From positions 248,001 to 312,000 of the forward strand of contig NZ_CWKH01000003.1 of NCBI RefSeq assembly GCF_001245615.1: a stretch of DNA of 64,000 nucleotides. Reading direction: 5' to 3'. The notes under the pieces were generated by a model. It had not been told where the DNA came from. It saw only the letters and a list, made by a program, of their open reading frames with translations, and did no database searches. Numbering within the stretch: the first letter of the stretch is position 1; each line of letters starts with the position of its first letter. A program made the translations under genes and the position numbers. Origin of the DNA: Mycolicibacterium neworleansense (lineage in GTDB: Bacteria > Actinomycetota > Actinomycetes > Mycobacteriales > Mycobacteriaceae). Below are positions 1 to 10,092 of the stretch, one piece after another.

Positions 1-1374
1 AAGGTGGCGATGCTCGTCGTCGTGGTGATCTGCCTGTTCTATCTCGCCCCGCAGTATCAGGGCGCCGGTCTGGCCCTGAAAACGCTTCTGGGCGTTCCGG
101 TCTGGGTCGGCCCGCTGCTGGTCGCCGCGATCGTCATCACCAACGTGGTGGCCGGCGGCATGCGGTCGATCACGTTCGTGCAGGCGTTCCAATACTGGCT
201 CAAGCTCACCGCCGTCGCGGTCCCGGCGCTGGCGCTGCTCGGGCTGTTCATCAACGATCGCGGCGAATTGGGTGGACCGCTGCCGCCGACGGTGCAGCAA
301 CAGACCACCGTGCAGATCGAAAACGATGTCATGGTCCAGGTGATCGACCCGGCAGGCATCACCGTGTCCGGCGATCTCGACGGCCGCCACGTCGAATCCG
401 CCACGATCACCGTGCCGGGGCAACACACCCTCGGCGCGGGCACCACGCTGACGCTGGCGGCCGGCGCCGCCACACCCGTGGTAGCCGGCACCCCGGGCAC
501 CGGCAGCGAGTGGATCGCCTCGGGCGGCGGCCTGGGCGGCGGTCATCCGCTGTACCAGGTGTTGTCGATCATCGTCGCGACATTCCTGGGCACAATGGGT
601 CTGCCGCATGTGCTGGTCCGCTTCTACACCAACCCCGACGGGCGGGCGGCCCGGCGCACCGCACTCGCGGTGGTGGCGCTGCTGTCGGCGTTCTACTTCT
701 TCCCGATTCTGCTCGGCGTGTTCTCCCGGTTGTACGTCCCGCAGCTGCTGATCACCGGAACCGCCGATGCCGCAGTGCTATTGGCACCGGGCGCCGCCGT
801 CGGCGGGATCGGCGGCCAACTGCTCGCCGCACTGGTGGCCGCCGGTGCGATCGCGGCGTTTCTGGCCACCTCGTCGGGGCTGCTGATCAGTATCGCCGGC
901 GCATTGGCCACCGATGTGCTGCGCGGCCGGGTGCGCGATTTCCGGATCGCCGCGGTGGTCGGCGGCCTGATCCCGATTCCGTTGTCGCTGATGGTGTCCG
1001 GGCTGGAGCTGTCGCGCAGTGTCGGTCTGGCCTTCGCCGTCGCGGCCTCGACGCTGTGCCCGCTGTTGGTACTCGGGATCTGGTGGCGCGGCCTGACCGT
1101 CGTCGGCGCGGCCTGCGGGCTCGTGGTGGGGGGATGCGTGTGCGGCGGCGCGGTGCTCGTCGCGATCACCGGCGGCGTCGACGACGCGGTGCTCGGCGGG
1201 TGGCCCGCGGTGATGGTCGGTTACCCCGCGGCGGTCAGCGTGCCGATCGCCTTCCTCACCATGATCGTCGTCAGCCTGTTCACCCACCCGACTCCCGGCG
1301 TCGCGCAGATCTTCGCGCGCATGCACGTGCCGGAGCGCCTCGGCCTGGGCGTCGAGCGGGTCCCGGCGGGCTGA
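1..1374 (+). CDS. Sodium:solute symporter (SSS family), 5' end outside the window
   Basis: The reading frame is open from base 1 and aligns with the interior of the symporter at 1865-3496, so roughly 130 N-terminal residues lie upstream of the window. About ten hydrophobic segments are visible. The core GTMGLPHVLVRFYT closely matches GTAGLPHVLMRFYT of the downstream paralogue. Family role: sodium- or proton-coupled uptake of small organic acids such as acetate, propionate or pyruvate. Unusual: between the helices at about residues 80 and 185 there is a hydrophilic Thr/Val/Gly-rich stretch of about 85 residues that looks beta-rich; the paralogue has a shorter loop there. Neighbours are a DUF485 protein and a second SSS protein. 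Substrate is inferred only. Confidence 0.88.
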   Translation, partial: KVAMLVVVVICLFYLAPQYQGAGLALKTLLGVPVWVGPLLVAAIVITNVVAGGMRSITFVQAFQYWLKLTAVAVPALALLGLFINDRGELGGPLPPTVQQQTTVQIENDVMVQVIDPAGITVSGDLDGRHVESATITVPGQHTLGAGTTLTLAAGAATPVVAGTPGTGSEWIASGGGLGGGHPLYQVLSIIVATFLGTMGLPHVLVRFYTNPDGRAARRTALAVVALLSAFYFFPILLGVFSRLYVPQLLITGTADAAVLLAPGAAVGGIGGQLLAALVAAGAIAAFLATSSGLLISIAGALATDVLRGRVRDFRIAAVVGGLIPIPLSLMVSGLELSRSVGLAFAVAASTLCPLLVLGIWWRGLTVVGAACGLVVGGCVCGGAVLVAITGGVDDAVLGGWPAVMVGYPAAVSVPIAFLTMIVVSLFTHPTPGVAQIFARMHVPERLGLGVERVPAG

Positions 1375-1456
1375 CCGCCTGCCGCTCAGCCCCGACGACC
1401 GACCGTTCAACGCAACGATGGCCGAATTCGGCGTATCGACGGCGATACCACTCCTG

Positions 1457-1472
1457 TGTGACCCACCTCTCA
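1457..1472. promoter_or_regulatory. Candidate CRP/GlxR-type site
   Basis: TGTGA-N6-TCTCA matches the actinobacterial CRP consensus TGTGA-N6-TCACA at nine of ten positions. It lies about 52 bases upstream of the GTG start of the DUF485-symporter pair, in the only sizeable gap of the symporter cluster. CRP/GlxR control of acetate and monocarboxylate uptake is known in related actinobacteria. The site itself is a sequence match only. Confidence 0.4.
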
Positions 1473-1523
1473 ATTAGGTTCAGTGCCCATCCGCTTTGCA
1501 CAGCCAACTGTCAGGAGCCCTCG

Positions 1524-1865
1524 GTGCCCGAAACCGACCTTTCCGAGAGGATTGCCCCCACTGGCGAGCAGTTCCTCGCCATGCAGGCAAGTCCCGAATT
1601 CCAGGAACTACGTACCAGACTGCGCCGCTTCGTCTTTCCCATGACCGCGTTCTTCCTGGTCTGGTATGGCCTCTACGTCGCCCTCGGCGCTTTCGCCCAC
1701 GACTTCATGGCCATCCGGGTTTTCGGCAACATCAACGTCGGCTTGTTGATCGGGTTGGGCCAGTTCCTGACCACATTCGTGATCACCGGGCTCTACGTGC
1801 GCTTCGCCAACAGGGAGTTCGACCCGCGGGCCACGGCTATCCGTGAAGAACTGGAAGGCGCCTGA
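1524..1865 (+). CDS. DUF485 membrane protein, symporter partner
   Basis: This 113-residue protein has two predicted membrane segments (about residues 38-58 and 72-95), the usual DUF485 architecture. The GTG at 1524 is chosen because AGGAG ends 6 bases upstream and the protein then has the usual family length. Its stop overlaps the next start (TGATG), so it is translationally coupled to the following SSS symporter. In Corynebacterium glutamicum a DUF485 gene likewise precedes the monocarboxylate transporter mctC, and E. coli yjcH precedes actP. It probably assists assembly or activity of the transporter; the mechanism is unknown. Confidence 0.88.
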   Translation: MPETDLSERIAPTGEQFLAMQASPEFQELRTRLRRFVFPMTAFFLVWYGLYVALGAFAHDFMAIRVFGNINVGLLIGLGQFLTTFVITGLYVRFANREFDPRATAIREELEGA

Positions 1866-3496
1866 TGACCATCACGACCCTCGCCGCCGAAACCGTCGGC
1901 AACCCGGCCGCCAACATCGGCATCTTCAGCCTGTTCGTCGTCGTCACGATGATCGTGGTGATCAAGGCCAGCAAGCGCAACGCCACCGCCGACGAATTCT
2001 TCACCGGTGGTCGCGGCTTCTCCGGCCCGCAGAACGGCATCGCCATCGCCGGCGACTACCTGTCGGCGGCCAGCTTCCTCGGCATCGCCGGAGCCATCGC
2101 CGTGTACGGCTATGACGGATTCCTCTACTCCATCGGCTTCCTGGTGGCCTGGCTGGTGGCCCTGCTGCTGGTCGCCGAATTGCTGCGCAACACCGGCAAA
2201 TTCACCATGGCCGACGTGCTGAGCTTCCGGCTCAAGCAACGGCCGGTGCGGCTGGCCGCGGCCATCTCCACGCTGACGGTGTCCCTGTTCTACCTGTTGG
2301 CCCAGATGGCCGGCGCGGGCGGTTTGGTCGCCCTGCTGCTCGACGTCAACAGCCGGGCCGGACAGTCGATCGTGATCGCCGTCGTCGGCGTCCTGATGAT
2401 CGTCTACGTCCTCGTCGGCGGTATGAAGGGCACCACCTGGGTACAGATCATCAAGGCCGTGCTGCTGATCGCCGGTGCCGGACTGATGACCTTCATGGTG
2501 CTCAGCAAGTTCGGGCTGAACTTCTCCGAAATCCTCGGCTCGGCGCAGTCGGCGATTTCCGAGGCCACCACCAAGGGCGTGTCCGGCCGCGACGTGCTGG
2601 CCCCGGGCGCACAGTACGGCGGATCGCTCACCTCGCAGATCAACTTCATCTCGCTGGCGCTGGCGTTGGTGCTCGGCACCGCGGGCCTGCCGCACGTGCT
2701 GATGCGCTTCTACACCGTGCCGACCGCGAAAGAGGCTCGGCGGTCAGTGGTCTGGGCGATCGCGCTGATCGGTGCCTTCTACCTGTTCACCTTGGTGCTC
2801 GGCTACGGCGCGGCCGCGTTGGTCGGACCCGACCGGATCCTCGGTGCGGCCGGCGGCGTCAACTCCGCGGCGCCCCTGCTGGCGTTCGAACTCGGCGGGG
2901 TGATCCTGCTCGGCGTCATCTCGGCAGTGGCGTTCGCGACCATCCTGGCGGTCGTGGCCGGCCTGACCATCACGGCGTCGGCTTCCTTCGCCCACGACAT
3001 CTATGCCTCAGTGCTCAAGTCCCACAAGGTGACCGAGGACGAGCAGGTGCGGGTCTCCCGTATCACCGCGGTCGTGCTGGGCGTGTTCGCGATCGGACTG
3101 GGCATCCTGGCCAACGGCCAGAACGTGGCGTTCCTGGTCGCCCTGGCATTCGCCGTGGCCGCCGCGGCCAACCTGCCGACGATCCTGTACTCGCTGTACT
3201 GGAAGCGGTTCAACACCCGCGGCGCACTGTGGAGCATGTACGGCGGCCTGATCTCGACCATCGTGCTGATCGTGTTCTCCCCCGCCGTGTCCGGCAGCAA
3301 GACGGCCATGATCCCCGGTGCCGACTTCGCGTACTTCCCGCTGGCCAACCCGGGCATCGTGTCCATTCCACTGGCGTTCGCGCTCGGCATCATCGGCACG
3401 CTCACCTCGCGCGACACCGGGGACGCCGTGCTCAACGCCGAGATGGAAGTGCGGTCGCTGACCGGAGTGGGCGCCGAGAAGGCCGTCGCACACTAG
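1865..3496 (+). CDS. Cation:monocarboxylate symporter (ActP/MctC-like, SSS family)
   Basis: This 543-residue protein has about 13 membrane segments and is full length for the family. The N-terminus carries the typical SSS motif region (TADEFFTGGRGFSGPQNGIA), followed by the GDYLSAASFLG motif and GTAGLPHVLMRFYT. It should import acetate, propionate or pyruvate with Na+ or H+ across the inner membrane. The start overlaps the DUF485 stop by one base. The divergent paralogue ending at 1374 may have another substrate range. Likely catabolite-controlled if the CRP-like site upstream is real. Exact substrate is not readable from sequence. Confidence 0.9.
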   Translation: MTITTLAAETVGNPAANIGIFSLFVVVTMIVVIKASKRNATADEFFTGGRGFSGPQNGIAIAGDYLSAASFLGIAGAIAVYGYDGFLYSIGFLVAWLVALLLVAELLRNTGKFTMADVLSFRLKQRPVRLAAAISTLTVSLFYLLAQMAGAGGLVALLLDVNSRAGQSIVIAVVGVLMIVYVLVGGMKGTTWVQIIKAVLLIAGAGLMTFMVLSKFGLNFSEILGSAQSAISEATTKGVSGRDVLAPGAQYGGSLTSQINFISLALALVLGTAGLPHVLMRFYTVPTAKEARRSVVWAIALIGAFYLFTLVLGYGAAALVGPDRILGAAGGVNSAAPLLAFELGGVILLGVISAVAFATILAVVAGLTITASASFAHDIYASVLKSHKVTEDEQVRVSRITAVVLGVFAIGLGILANGQNVAFLVALAFAVAAAANLPTILYSLYWKRFNTRGALWSMYGGLISTIVLIVFSPAVSGSKTAMIPGADFAYFPLANPGIVSIPLAFALGIIGTLTSRDTGDAVLNAEMEVRSLTGVGAEKAVAH

Positions 3497-3511
3497 GCAG
3501 GGAAGCTCAAG

Positions 3512-3556
3512 CGCCCCCGGGACGTTTCAATGGCACATGCCCAACTCCCGGGGGCG
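3512..3556 (+). terminator. Inverted repeat after the symporter gene, overlapping the next start
   Basis: Perfect 11-base arms, CGCCCCCGGGA (3512-3522) and TCCCGGGGGCG (3546-3556), are separated by 23 bases. Both arms are followed by CGTTTC or a variant of it. It begins 15 bases after the symporter stop and its distal arm lies inside the first codons of the MFS gene at 3537. It may end the symporter transcript, fold over the MFS start, or both. Confidence 0.5.
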
Positions 3557-4727
3557 TTTCGCCTTTCCCCTCCTCGCGTACGCGTTCGCCGCGATCATGG
3601 TGGGGACCACGCTGCCCACCCCGATGTACGCGCTGTACGCCGAGCACATGCATTTCGCGGTCCTGACCACCACCGTCATCTACGCCACGTACGCCGGCGG
3701 CGTGCTGTTCGCGCTGCTGGTGTTCGGCCGCTGGTCTGACGCCGTGGGCCGGCGACCCATGCTGCTGGCCGGTGTGGCAGCAGCCCTGGCCAGCGCCGCG
3801 GTGTTCCTGGTCGCCGACTCGGTCCCGACGCTGCTGATCGGACGGGTGCTCTCCGGCCTGTCGGCGGGTCTCTTCCCCGGAACCGCCACTGCGGCCGTCA
3901 TCGAGGCTGCCCCACCGGCCTGGAAGACCCGGGCCGCGGCCGTGGCGACCGTGGCCAACATCGGCGGCCTCGGCGCAGGTCCGCTGCTGGCCGGCCTGCT
4001 GGTGCAGTACGCGCCGCAACCACTTCACCTGCCGTTCGTCGTGCACATCGGACTGGCCCTGCTGGCCGGTATCGCGGTGCTGGTGGTCCCCGAGACCTCG
4101 TCGCGCACCGGCCGGATCGGGTTGCAGCGCCTGTCGGTGCCCGCTGAGGTGCGGACCGTGTTCGTCATCGCCGCGCTGGCGGCCTTCGCCGGATTCGCGG
4201 TCACCGGGCTGTTCACGGCGGTCGCGCCGTCGTTCCTGTCCACGGTGATCGGTATCGGCAACCACGCGGTGGCCGGTGCGATCGCCTGCACCATCTTCGC
4301 GTCCTCGGCATTGACCCAGATCGCCGCCAATCGCATGGCCGCCGAGCGGGCGGTCGCAGTGGGGTGCGCCCTGCTGATCGCGGGGATGACGATCCTGACT
4401 GCGGCACTGCACTTTTCGTCGCTGGCCGGCCTGATCGCGGCCGCGGTGGTGTCCGGTGTCGGCCAGGGCATGAGTTTCAGCCGCGGGCTGGCCGCGGTGG
4501 TCGAGCGGGCGCCGGCCCAACGCCGCGCCGAGGTCAGCTCCACCTACTTCGTCGTCGCCTACGTCGCCATCTCACTGCCGGTGATCGGTGAAGGCTTGGC
4601 CGCGCAATCCCTGGGGCTGCGCACCGCCGGGGTGACTTTCGCGATCGCCGTCGCACTGCTGGCCGCCATCTGCCTGGCGGCGATCCTGGTCGCCGAGTCC
4701 CGGGAGAAGTTGAGTGCTTCTACCTAG
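3537..4727 (+). CDS. MFS transporter, 12 TM drug-exporter type
   Basis: This 396-residue protein has 12 predicted membrane helices. Between helices 2 and 3 it carries the MFS signature RWSDAVGRRPM, and a GRVLSGLSAGLFPG stretch typical of drug:H+ antiporters follows. It would export a small hydrophobic compound using the proton gradient. ATG at 3537 gives a normal short N-terminus before helix 1; no clear Shine-Dalgarno is seen and the start lies within an inverted repeat. No adjacent regulator or biosynthetic gene hints at the substrate. Confidence 0.85.
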   Translation: MPNSRGRFAFPLLAYAFAAIMVGTTLPTPMYALYAEHMHFAVLTTTVIYATYAGGVLFALLVFGRWSDAVGRRPMLLAGVAAALASAAVFLVADSVPTLLIGRVLSGLSAGLFPGTATAAVIEAAPPAWKTRAAAVATVANIGGLGAGPLLAGLLVQYAPQPLHLPFVVHIGLALLAGIAVLVVPETSSRTGRIGLQRLSVPAEVRTVFVIAALAAFAGFAVTGLFTAVAPSFLSTVIGIGNHAVAGAIACTIFASSALTQIAANRMAAERAVAVGCALLIAGMTILTAALHFSSLAGLIAAAVVSGVGQGMSFSRGLAAVVERAPAQRRAEVSSTYFVVAYVAISLPVIGEGLAAQSLGLRTAGVTFAIAVALLAAICLAAILVAESREKLSAST

Positions 4728-4762
4728 GGACTACGCAGCCGCGGGACCATAGCGTTCTAGCC

Positions 4763-6085
4763 ATGACCGTTGCTGCTGACACAGCTGCCGAGAAAGCCCC
4801 GGCGAAAGCGCTTTTCCCGTCCCCCGCCGAGGTCGAGGCTCAAACCCCCGCCGACCGGGACCGGGCCATCGACGTCATCCGGATCGTCTCGCTGGTCGGT
4901 GTGGTTCTCGGCCACACCGTCATGGCCACCAGCACGATCCGCGACGACGTCTTCATCTGGAGCAACCTGCTCACCTCCTCCACCGTCTTCCAGGCCCTGA
5001 CCTGGGTGTTCCAGATCATGCCGCTGTTCTTCTTCGCCGGAGTGGCCGCGTCGGTGCAGTCCTGGCGGCCCGGCTCCTCCTGGGGTGGCTGGTTGTTGAA
5101 GCGCTGCACCCGGTTGTACCGGCCGGTGTTCTACTACCTGGCGTTCTGGACCGTCACCCTGGCGGTGCTGCGGTTCGTGCTTCCGGAGCACGTCTACGAA
5201 CCCATCGCCGGGATCTCGATCCAGCTGTTGTGGTTCCTGGGTGCCTACGTCCTGGTGCTCGCGGCGGTGCCACTGCTGGCCCGCATCACCACGACCGCGC
5301 AGATGGCCGGCGCGATCATCGGCACCTACGGGCTCATCGCCGCGATCGACGCAATCCGGATCAACATGGAGGGCTACGCCTCGCTGGGCTACCTCAACAC
5401 CGTGGTGTGGTTGATCCCCGGCGTGTTCGGTGTGGCCTACCGGCGCAACCTGCTGCCCAGCGGCGCCGCCCTCAAGATCGGGATCGGCATGCTCGGGGTG
5501 AACCTGGCGCTGCTGTACTTCGGCCCCTACGAGCTGAGCCTGGTCGGCATCGAGACCCAGCAGCTGAAGAACATGACCCCGCCGTCACTGCTGCTGGCTG
5601 GTCACGCAATCATGATGTGCGCGTTCGCGATTGCCGCCGCCCCGGCGATCAACCGCTGGGCGCAGAGGCCGCGGGTGTGGTGGCTGACCGCGATCGGCAA
5701 CTCCGGCGCGATGACGCTCTACCTGTGGCACATGCCGCTGCTGCTCGGCCTGCACCTGGTGTTCGACTACCTCGGACTGGACCGCTACGACCCCTCGTCC
5801 CCCGGATTCGTCGCCCTGTCGGTACTGCAGCTGGCGGTGATGGCCGGCCTGGTCGCGATCGCATTCGTGGCGCTGCGCCCGCTGGAGAACTCACCCCTGC
5901 CGTTGTGGGACGGCGGCAGCGTGGCCCGCACCGGGATCCGCAGCGCCGCGGTGGGCTGGCTGCTGTGCGTGGCCGGTGCGGCCACCCTGGCCTCGGTGGC
6001 CTGGGGTCTGAAGGATCAGGGCGTGTACTGCGTGGCGGTCATGCTCGCCGCGCTCGTCGCGGCCCGCGTGCTGGCAGACGACTGA
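4763..6085 (+). CDS. Acyltransferase family 3 membrane protein
   Basis: A 440-residue integral membrane protein with about ten hydrophobic helices. The cytoplasmic N-terminus leads into RAIDVIRIVSLVGVVLGH, the acyltransferase-3 signature, with the conserved His at residue 51 and Arg at residue 40. Family members (OatA, OafA, NodX types) move acetyl or other short acyl groups across the membrane onto sugars or lipids. The acceptor here is unknown; in mycobacteria glycolipids or the cell wall are plausible. It converges on the small DUF5302 gene across a palindromic element. Confidence 0.82.
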   Translation: MTVAADTAAEKAPAKALFPSPAEVEAQTPADRDRAIDVIRIVSLVGVVLGHTVMATSTIRDDVFIWSNLLTSSTVFQALTWVFQIMPLFFFAGVAASVQSWRPGSSWGGWLLKRCTRLYRPVFYYLAFWTVTLAVLRFVLPEHVYEPIAGISIQLLWFLGAYVLVLAAVPLLARITTTAQMAGAIIGTYGLIAAIDAIRINMEGYASLGYLNTVVWLIPGVFGVAYRRNLLPSGAALKIGIGMLGVNLALLYFGPYELSLVGIETQQLKNMTPPSLLLAGHAIMMCAFAIAAAPAINRWAQRPRVWWLTAIGNSGAMTLYLWHMPLLLGLHLVFDYLGLDRYDPSSPGFVALSVLQLAVMAGLVAIAFVALRPLENSPLPLWDGGSVARTGIRSAAVGWLLCVAGAATLASVAWGLKDQGVYCVAVMLAALVAARVLADD

Positions 6086-6090
6086 GACAT

Positions 6091-6146
6091 CGAGACTGCG
6101 CACAGGTCGCGATTCTGCGGAAATTCGCGATCTGTGCGCAGTCTCG
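6091..6146. repeat. Palindromic element A (CTGCGC family), possible bidirectional terminator
   Basis: Arms of 22 bases (6091-6112 and 6125-6146) pair at 21 of 22 positions; the one mismatch becomes a G-U pair in RNA. The loop is 12 bases. It sits between convergent genes. The arm sequence recurs as variants at 36116-36213 and 60874-60936, so it is a dispersed element and not merely a local hairpin. Confidence 0.75.
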
Positions 6147-6165
6147 GTGAGGGTGAGGGCCGCCG

Positions 6166-6336
6166 CTATCCGCTCTTACGTCGGAATTCTCGGCGGTTCT
6201 CCACCGGGCCGTGCGCCCGCGGTTGATTACGGCCGCCGTCCTTGTGCGCCGTTCCTCCCGATGACTGCGCCTTCTTGCGCTCCAGGGCCTCCCGGAATTT
6301 GCGCTTGTTGTCGTCTTCCGGTGTGTCGTCAGCCAT
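6166..6336 (-). CDS. DUF5302 small protein
   Basis: This 56-residue, highly charged protein reads MADDTPEDDNKRKFREALER at its start and ends AHGPVENRREFRRKSG. These features match the actinobacterial DUF5302 family as I know it, and the length fits. No membrane segment or signal peptide. Function unknown. It converges on the acyltransferase gene, with palindromic element A between the stops, and lies just downstream of the PPOX gene on the same strand (42-base gap), so it may be cotranscribed with it. Confidence 0.82.
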   Translation of the reverse strand: MADDTPEDDNKRKFREALERKKAQSSGGTAHKDGGRNQPRAHGPVENRREFRRKSG

Positions 6337-6378
6337 ACGCCGCAGCGTAGCGCGACCACGACGCCACAGTCACGCGCT

Positions 6379-7684
<1,306 letters not shown>

Positions 7685-7698
7685 CCAGCCGCGACGAT

Positions 7699-8667
7699 AT
7701 GGCGCTACGGAACCGACGCCTGCCGGCGGCGCTCGCCACACTGCTCGTCGCCGGGGCCACGCTCTCCTGCGCGACGCCACCGGCGACGGAGAAGAGAACC
7801 GCCCAGATCGCGGTGGTGCCCGAGGTACTGACGCTGCCCGATCTGACCGTGACGCGGTTCCACTACCTGTCCGAGGGCGACGCCGGCGGCAGGTACCCGG
7901 ACCAGAACTGGGCCGATCTCTACCTGCCGTCCGGCGCGCAGGCGTTCAACTCGGTTCCGCTGGTGGTGCTCATCCACGGCGGTGGGTGGCGGAGCACGAT
8001 GGGTGCCGTCGTGTTCGACGGATTGGCCCGTGAGCTCGCCGGCCGCGGAATGGCCGTCTACAACATCGAATACCGCAGGATCGGCTCGGGCGGTGGCTGG
8101 CCCACCACGTTCGACGACGTGGCTCACGCCATGGACTACGTCGCCGAGATGAATCTTCAGTACCCGCAACTGGCCGTCGACGATGCACTGGTGGTCGGTC
8201 ACAGCGCGGGGGCCCAGCTGGCGGTGTGGGCCAGTACCCGCCACGACCTGCAGGGCGGCGAGGTCGGCTCCCGGCCCCTCTTCCGGCCGACCAAGGTCAT
8301 CTCCCTGGCCGGCCCGCTCGACATGGTCTACGCCGCCAACCACGGAGACAGGCACATCGTCGCGGTGCTCGGTGGCCGCCCGGCGGAGGTGCCGCAGCGG
8401 TACGCCTCGGTCGACCCGATCCAGAACCTCGACCCGGCGGTGCCGGTGATCGCGATCCACGGGACGCTCGACACTGTTGTGGCACCGGCCAATTCGCAGC
8501 GGTATGTCGCGGCGCTCAAGAAGCGCGGCGGCCGCGCCGGCGTCGAACTGCTGCCCGGCGAGAACCACACGTCGATCATGTCGACGCGCTCCCCCGGCTT
8601 CCGGCGGGTCCTACAGCTCATCACCGCCACTTCGGAGGCCGAACCCGACCAGCTTCCGGTCAAGTGA
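7699..8667 (+). CDS. Exported alpha/beta hydrolase (carboxylesterase, BD-FAE type)
   Basis: A 322-residue protein. The N-terminus MALRNRR followed by a hydrophobic stretch to about residue 25 is a signal peptide; a Cys at the end (ATLSCAT) could be a lipid-attachment site, though the lipobox is atypical. The mature part has HGGGW (oxyanion hole), GHSAG (nucleophile elbow), GTLD (acid) and NHTS (His), the full catalytic set of the esterase/arylformamidase-like family. It should hydrolyse small esters outside the membrane or at the cell envelope. It follows the methyltransferase closely and may be cotranscribed. Confidence 0.82.
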   Translation: MALRNRRLPAALATLLVAGATLSCATPPATEKRTAQIAVVPEVLTLPDLTVTRFHYLSEGDAGGRYPDQNWADLYLPSGAQAFNSVPLVVLIHGGGWRSTMGAVVFDGLARELAGRGMAVYNIEYRRIGSGGGWPTTFDDVAHAMDYVAEMNLQYPQLAVDDALVVGHSAGAQLAVWASTRHDLQGGEVGSRPLFRPTKVISLAGPLDMVYAANHGDRHIVAVLGGRPAEVPQRYASVDPIQNLDPAVPVIAIHGTLDTVVAPANSQRYVAALKKRGGRAGVELLPGENHTSIMSTRSPGFRRVLQLITATSEAEPDQLPVK

Positions 8668-8683
8668 CGTTTACGCTGGAGCG

Positions 8684-9199
8684 GTGACCCGCTACATCGC
8701 GTTCCTGCGTGGCGTCAACGTCGGAGGCGTCAACCTCAAGATGGCCGAGGTCGCCAAGGCCATGGAGGCCGCCGGGTTCACCGAGGTGCGGACCATCCTG
8801 GCGAGCGGAAACGTCTTGCTGGACAGCACTTCCGGTGCCGCGAAGGTGCGCAGTACGGCCGAGCGGGCACTGCGCGACGCCTTCGGTTACGAGGCCTGGG
8901 TGCTGGTGTACGACCTGGCGACGCTGCAGAAGATCTCCGACGGATACCCGTTCGAGCGCGAGGTGCCCGACCACCACTCCTATGTCACGTTCGTCAGTGA
9001 CACCGAGATGCTCGACGAGCTCGCAGCCCTGACGCCGGGCCACGGCGAGAAGGTGCAGCGCGGTGACGGTGTGCTGTACTGGCAGGTCGCGCGCGCCACC
9101 ACGCTGGACAGCACGATCGGCAAGACCATGGGCAAGAAGCGCTACAAGTCCTCGACGACGACGCGAAACCTGCGCACGCTCGACAAGGTGTTGCGCTGA
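8684..9199 (+). CDS. DUF1697 protein
   Basis: A 171-residue cytosolic protein starting VTRYIAFLRGVNVGGVNLKM, the DUF1697 hallmark, with TILASGNVLLDS and a Lys/Arg/Thr-rich end (GKTMGKKRYKSSTTTRN) also typical. The GTG at 8684 gives the exact family start. The family is widespread and of unknown function. It is 16 bases downstream of the esterase gene on the same strand and converges on the isomerase gene. Confidence 0.9.
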   Translation: MTRYIAFLRGVNVGGVNLKMAEVAKAMEAAGFTEVRTILASGNVLLDSTSGAAKVRSTAERALRDAFGYEAWVLVYDLATLQKISDGYPFEREVPDHHSYVTFVSDTEMLDELAALTPGHGEKVQRGDGVLYWQVARATTLDSTIGKTMGKKRYKSSTTTRNLRTLDKVLR

Positions 9200-9203
9200 G
9201 GCG

Positions 9204-9989
9204 TCACCCGCGCGCTCGTCGCAGCCACCCCAACCCGTCGCTCGTGCCCGCCGCCGGGCGGTACTCACATCCGACCCAGCCGTCGAAGCCCGTCTCGTCG
9301 ATGACCGCCAGCAGGTAGTCGATAGCCAGTTCGCCGCTGTCCGGCTCGTGCCGGTCGGGAACTCCGGCGATCTGCAGATGCCCTACCCGCCCGGTCGGAA
9401 TGTCCGACCGCAGCCGGACGGTCACGTCGCCCTCGGTGATCTGGCAGTGGTAGAGGTCGAGCTGCACCTTGAGGTTCGGTGCCCCGATCTCGGTCACGAT
9501 CCGGTGTGCCTCGTCCTGCAGGCTCAGCAGGTAGCCGGGCATGTCACGCTGGTTGATCGGTTCGATCAACACGTCGACGCCACGTTCCCCAGCCTGTTCG
9601 GCAGCCCAGCTGAGGTTGCCGCGATACACCGCCAACCGGTCTTCGCGGGGGGCACCGGCAGGGACGACGCCGGCCATCACATGCACCCGCGGGCAGTCCA
9701 GGGTCTCGGCATAGTCGAGCGCACGGCCGAATCCGTCGCGGAACTCGGCCTCGCGCCCGGGCAGCGACGCGGTGCCGCGTTCCCCGGCCTCGAAGTTCCC
9801 GGGTGGCGCGTTGAACAGTGCCTGACGCAGGCCGTTGGCGTCGAGCAGCCCACGCAGTTGCCCGGCCGGATACTCGTACGGGAAGAGGTACTCCACCGCG
9901 GTGAATCCATCTGCCGCCGCGGCGGCGAACCGGTCGGGAAAGGCATGTTCGGCGTACATCATGGAGAGGTTGGCCGCAAAGCGTGGCAC
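9204..9989 (-). CDS. Hydroxypyruvate isomerase-like TIM-barrel protein (Hyi/OtnI family)
   Basis: A 261-residue xylose-isomerase-like TIM barrel. The start [21 protein letters not shown] is the family N-terminus, and GTG at 9989 is preceded by AAGGAG at 6-base spacing. Metal-binding/catalytic acids are visible in [24 protein letters not shown] and GWVGCEYRP. Family members isomerise hydroxypyruvate/tartronate semialdehyde or 2-oxo-tetronate. There is no glyoxylate cluster next to it, so the physiological substrate is uncertain. Start is divergent from the methyltransferase at 10093. Confidence 0.87.
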   Translation of the reverse strand: MPRFAANLSMMYAEHAFPDRFAAAAADGFTAVEYLFPYEYPAGQLRGLLDANGLRQALFNAPPGNFEAGERGTASLPGREAEFRDGFGRALDYAETLDCPRVHVMAGVVPAGAPREDRLAVYRGNLSWAAEQAGERGVDVLIEPINQRDMPGYLLSLQDEAHRIVTEIGAPNLKVQLDLYHCQITEGDVTVRLRSDIPTGRVGHLQIAGVPDRHEPDSGELAIDYLLAVIDETGFDGWVGCEYRPAAGTSDGLGWLRRARG

Positions 9990-10092
9990 GGCAGGCTCCT
10001 TCCAACTGAGCTGATCAGCGGCTGATGTCATCTTTGCGCGTGCCGCCGGCTGCGATGGCACCCCCCGCCCGATCGCGGGTACATTCGCGCCA

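Noticed and set aside
1375..1523. Possible small RNA or short gene between the two symporter genes
   Set aside because: No convincing frame or hairpin; only the CRP-like site and the ribosome site stand out.
5230..6150. 306-codon frame overlapping the acyltransferase gene
   Set aside because: Arg/Ala/Pro-rich out-of-frame shadow of a clear membrane protein.
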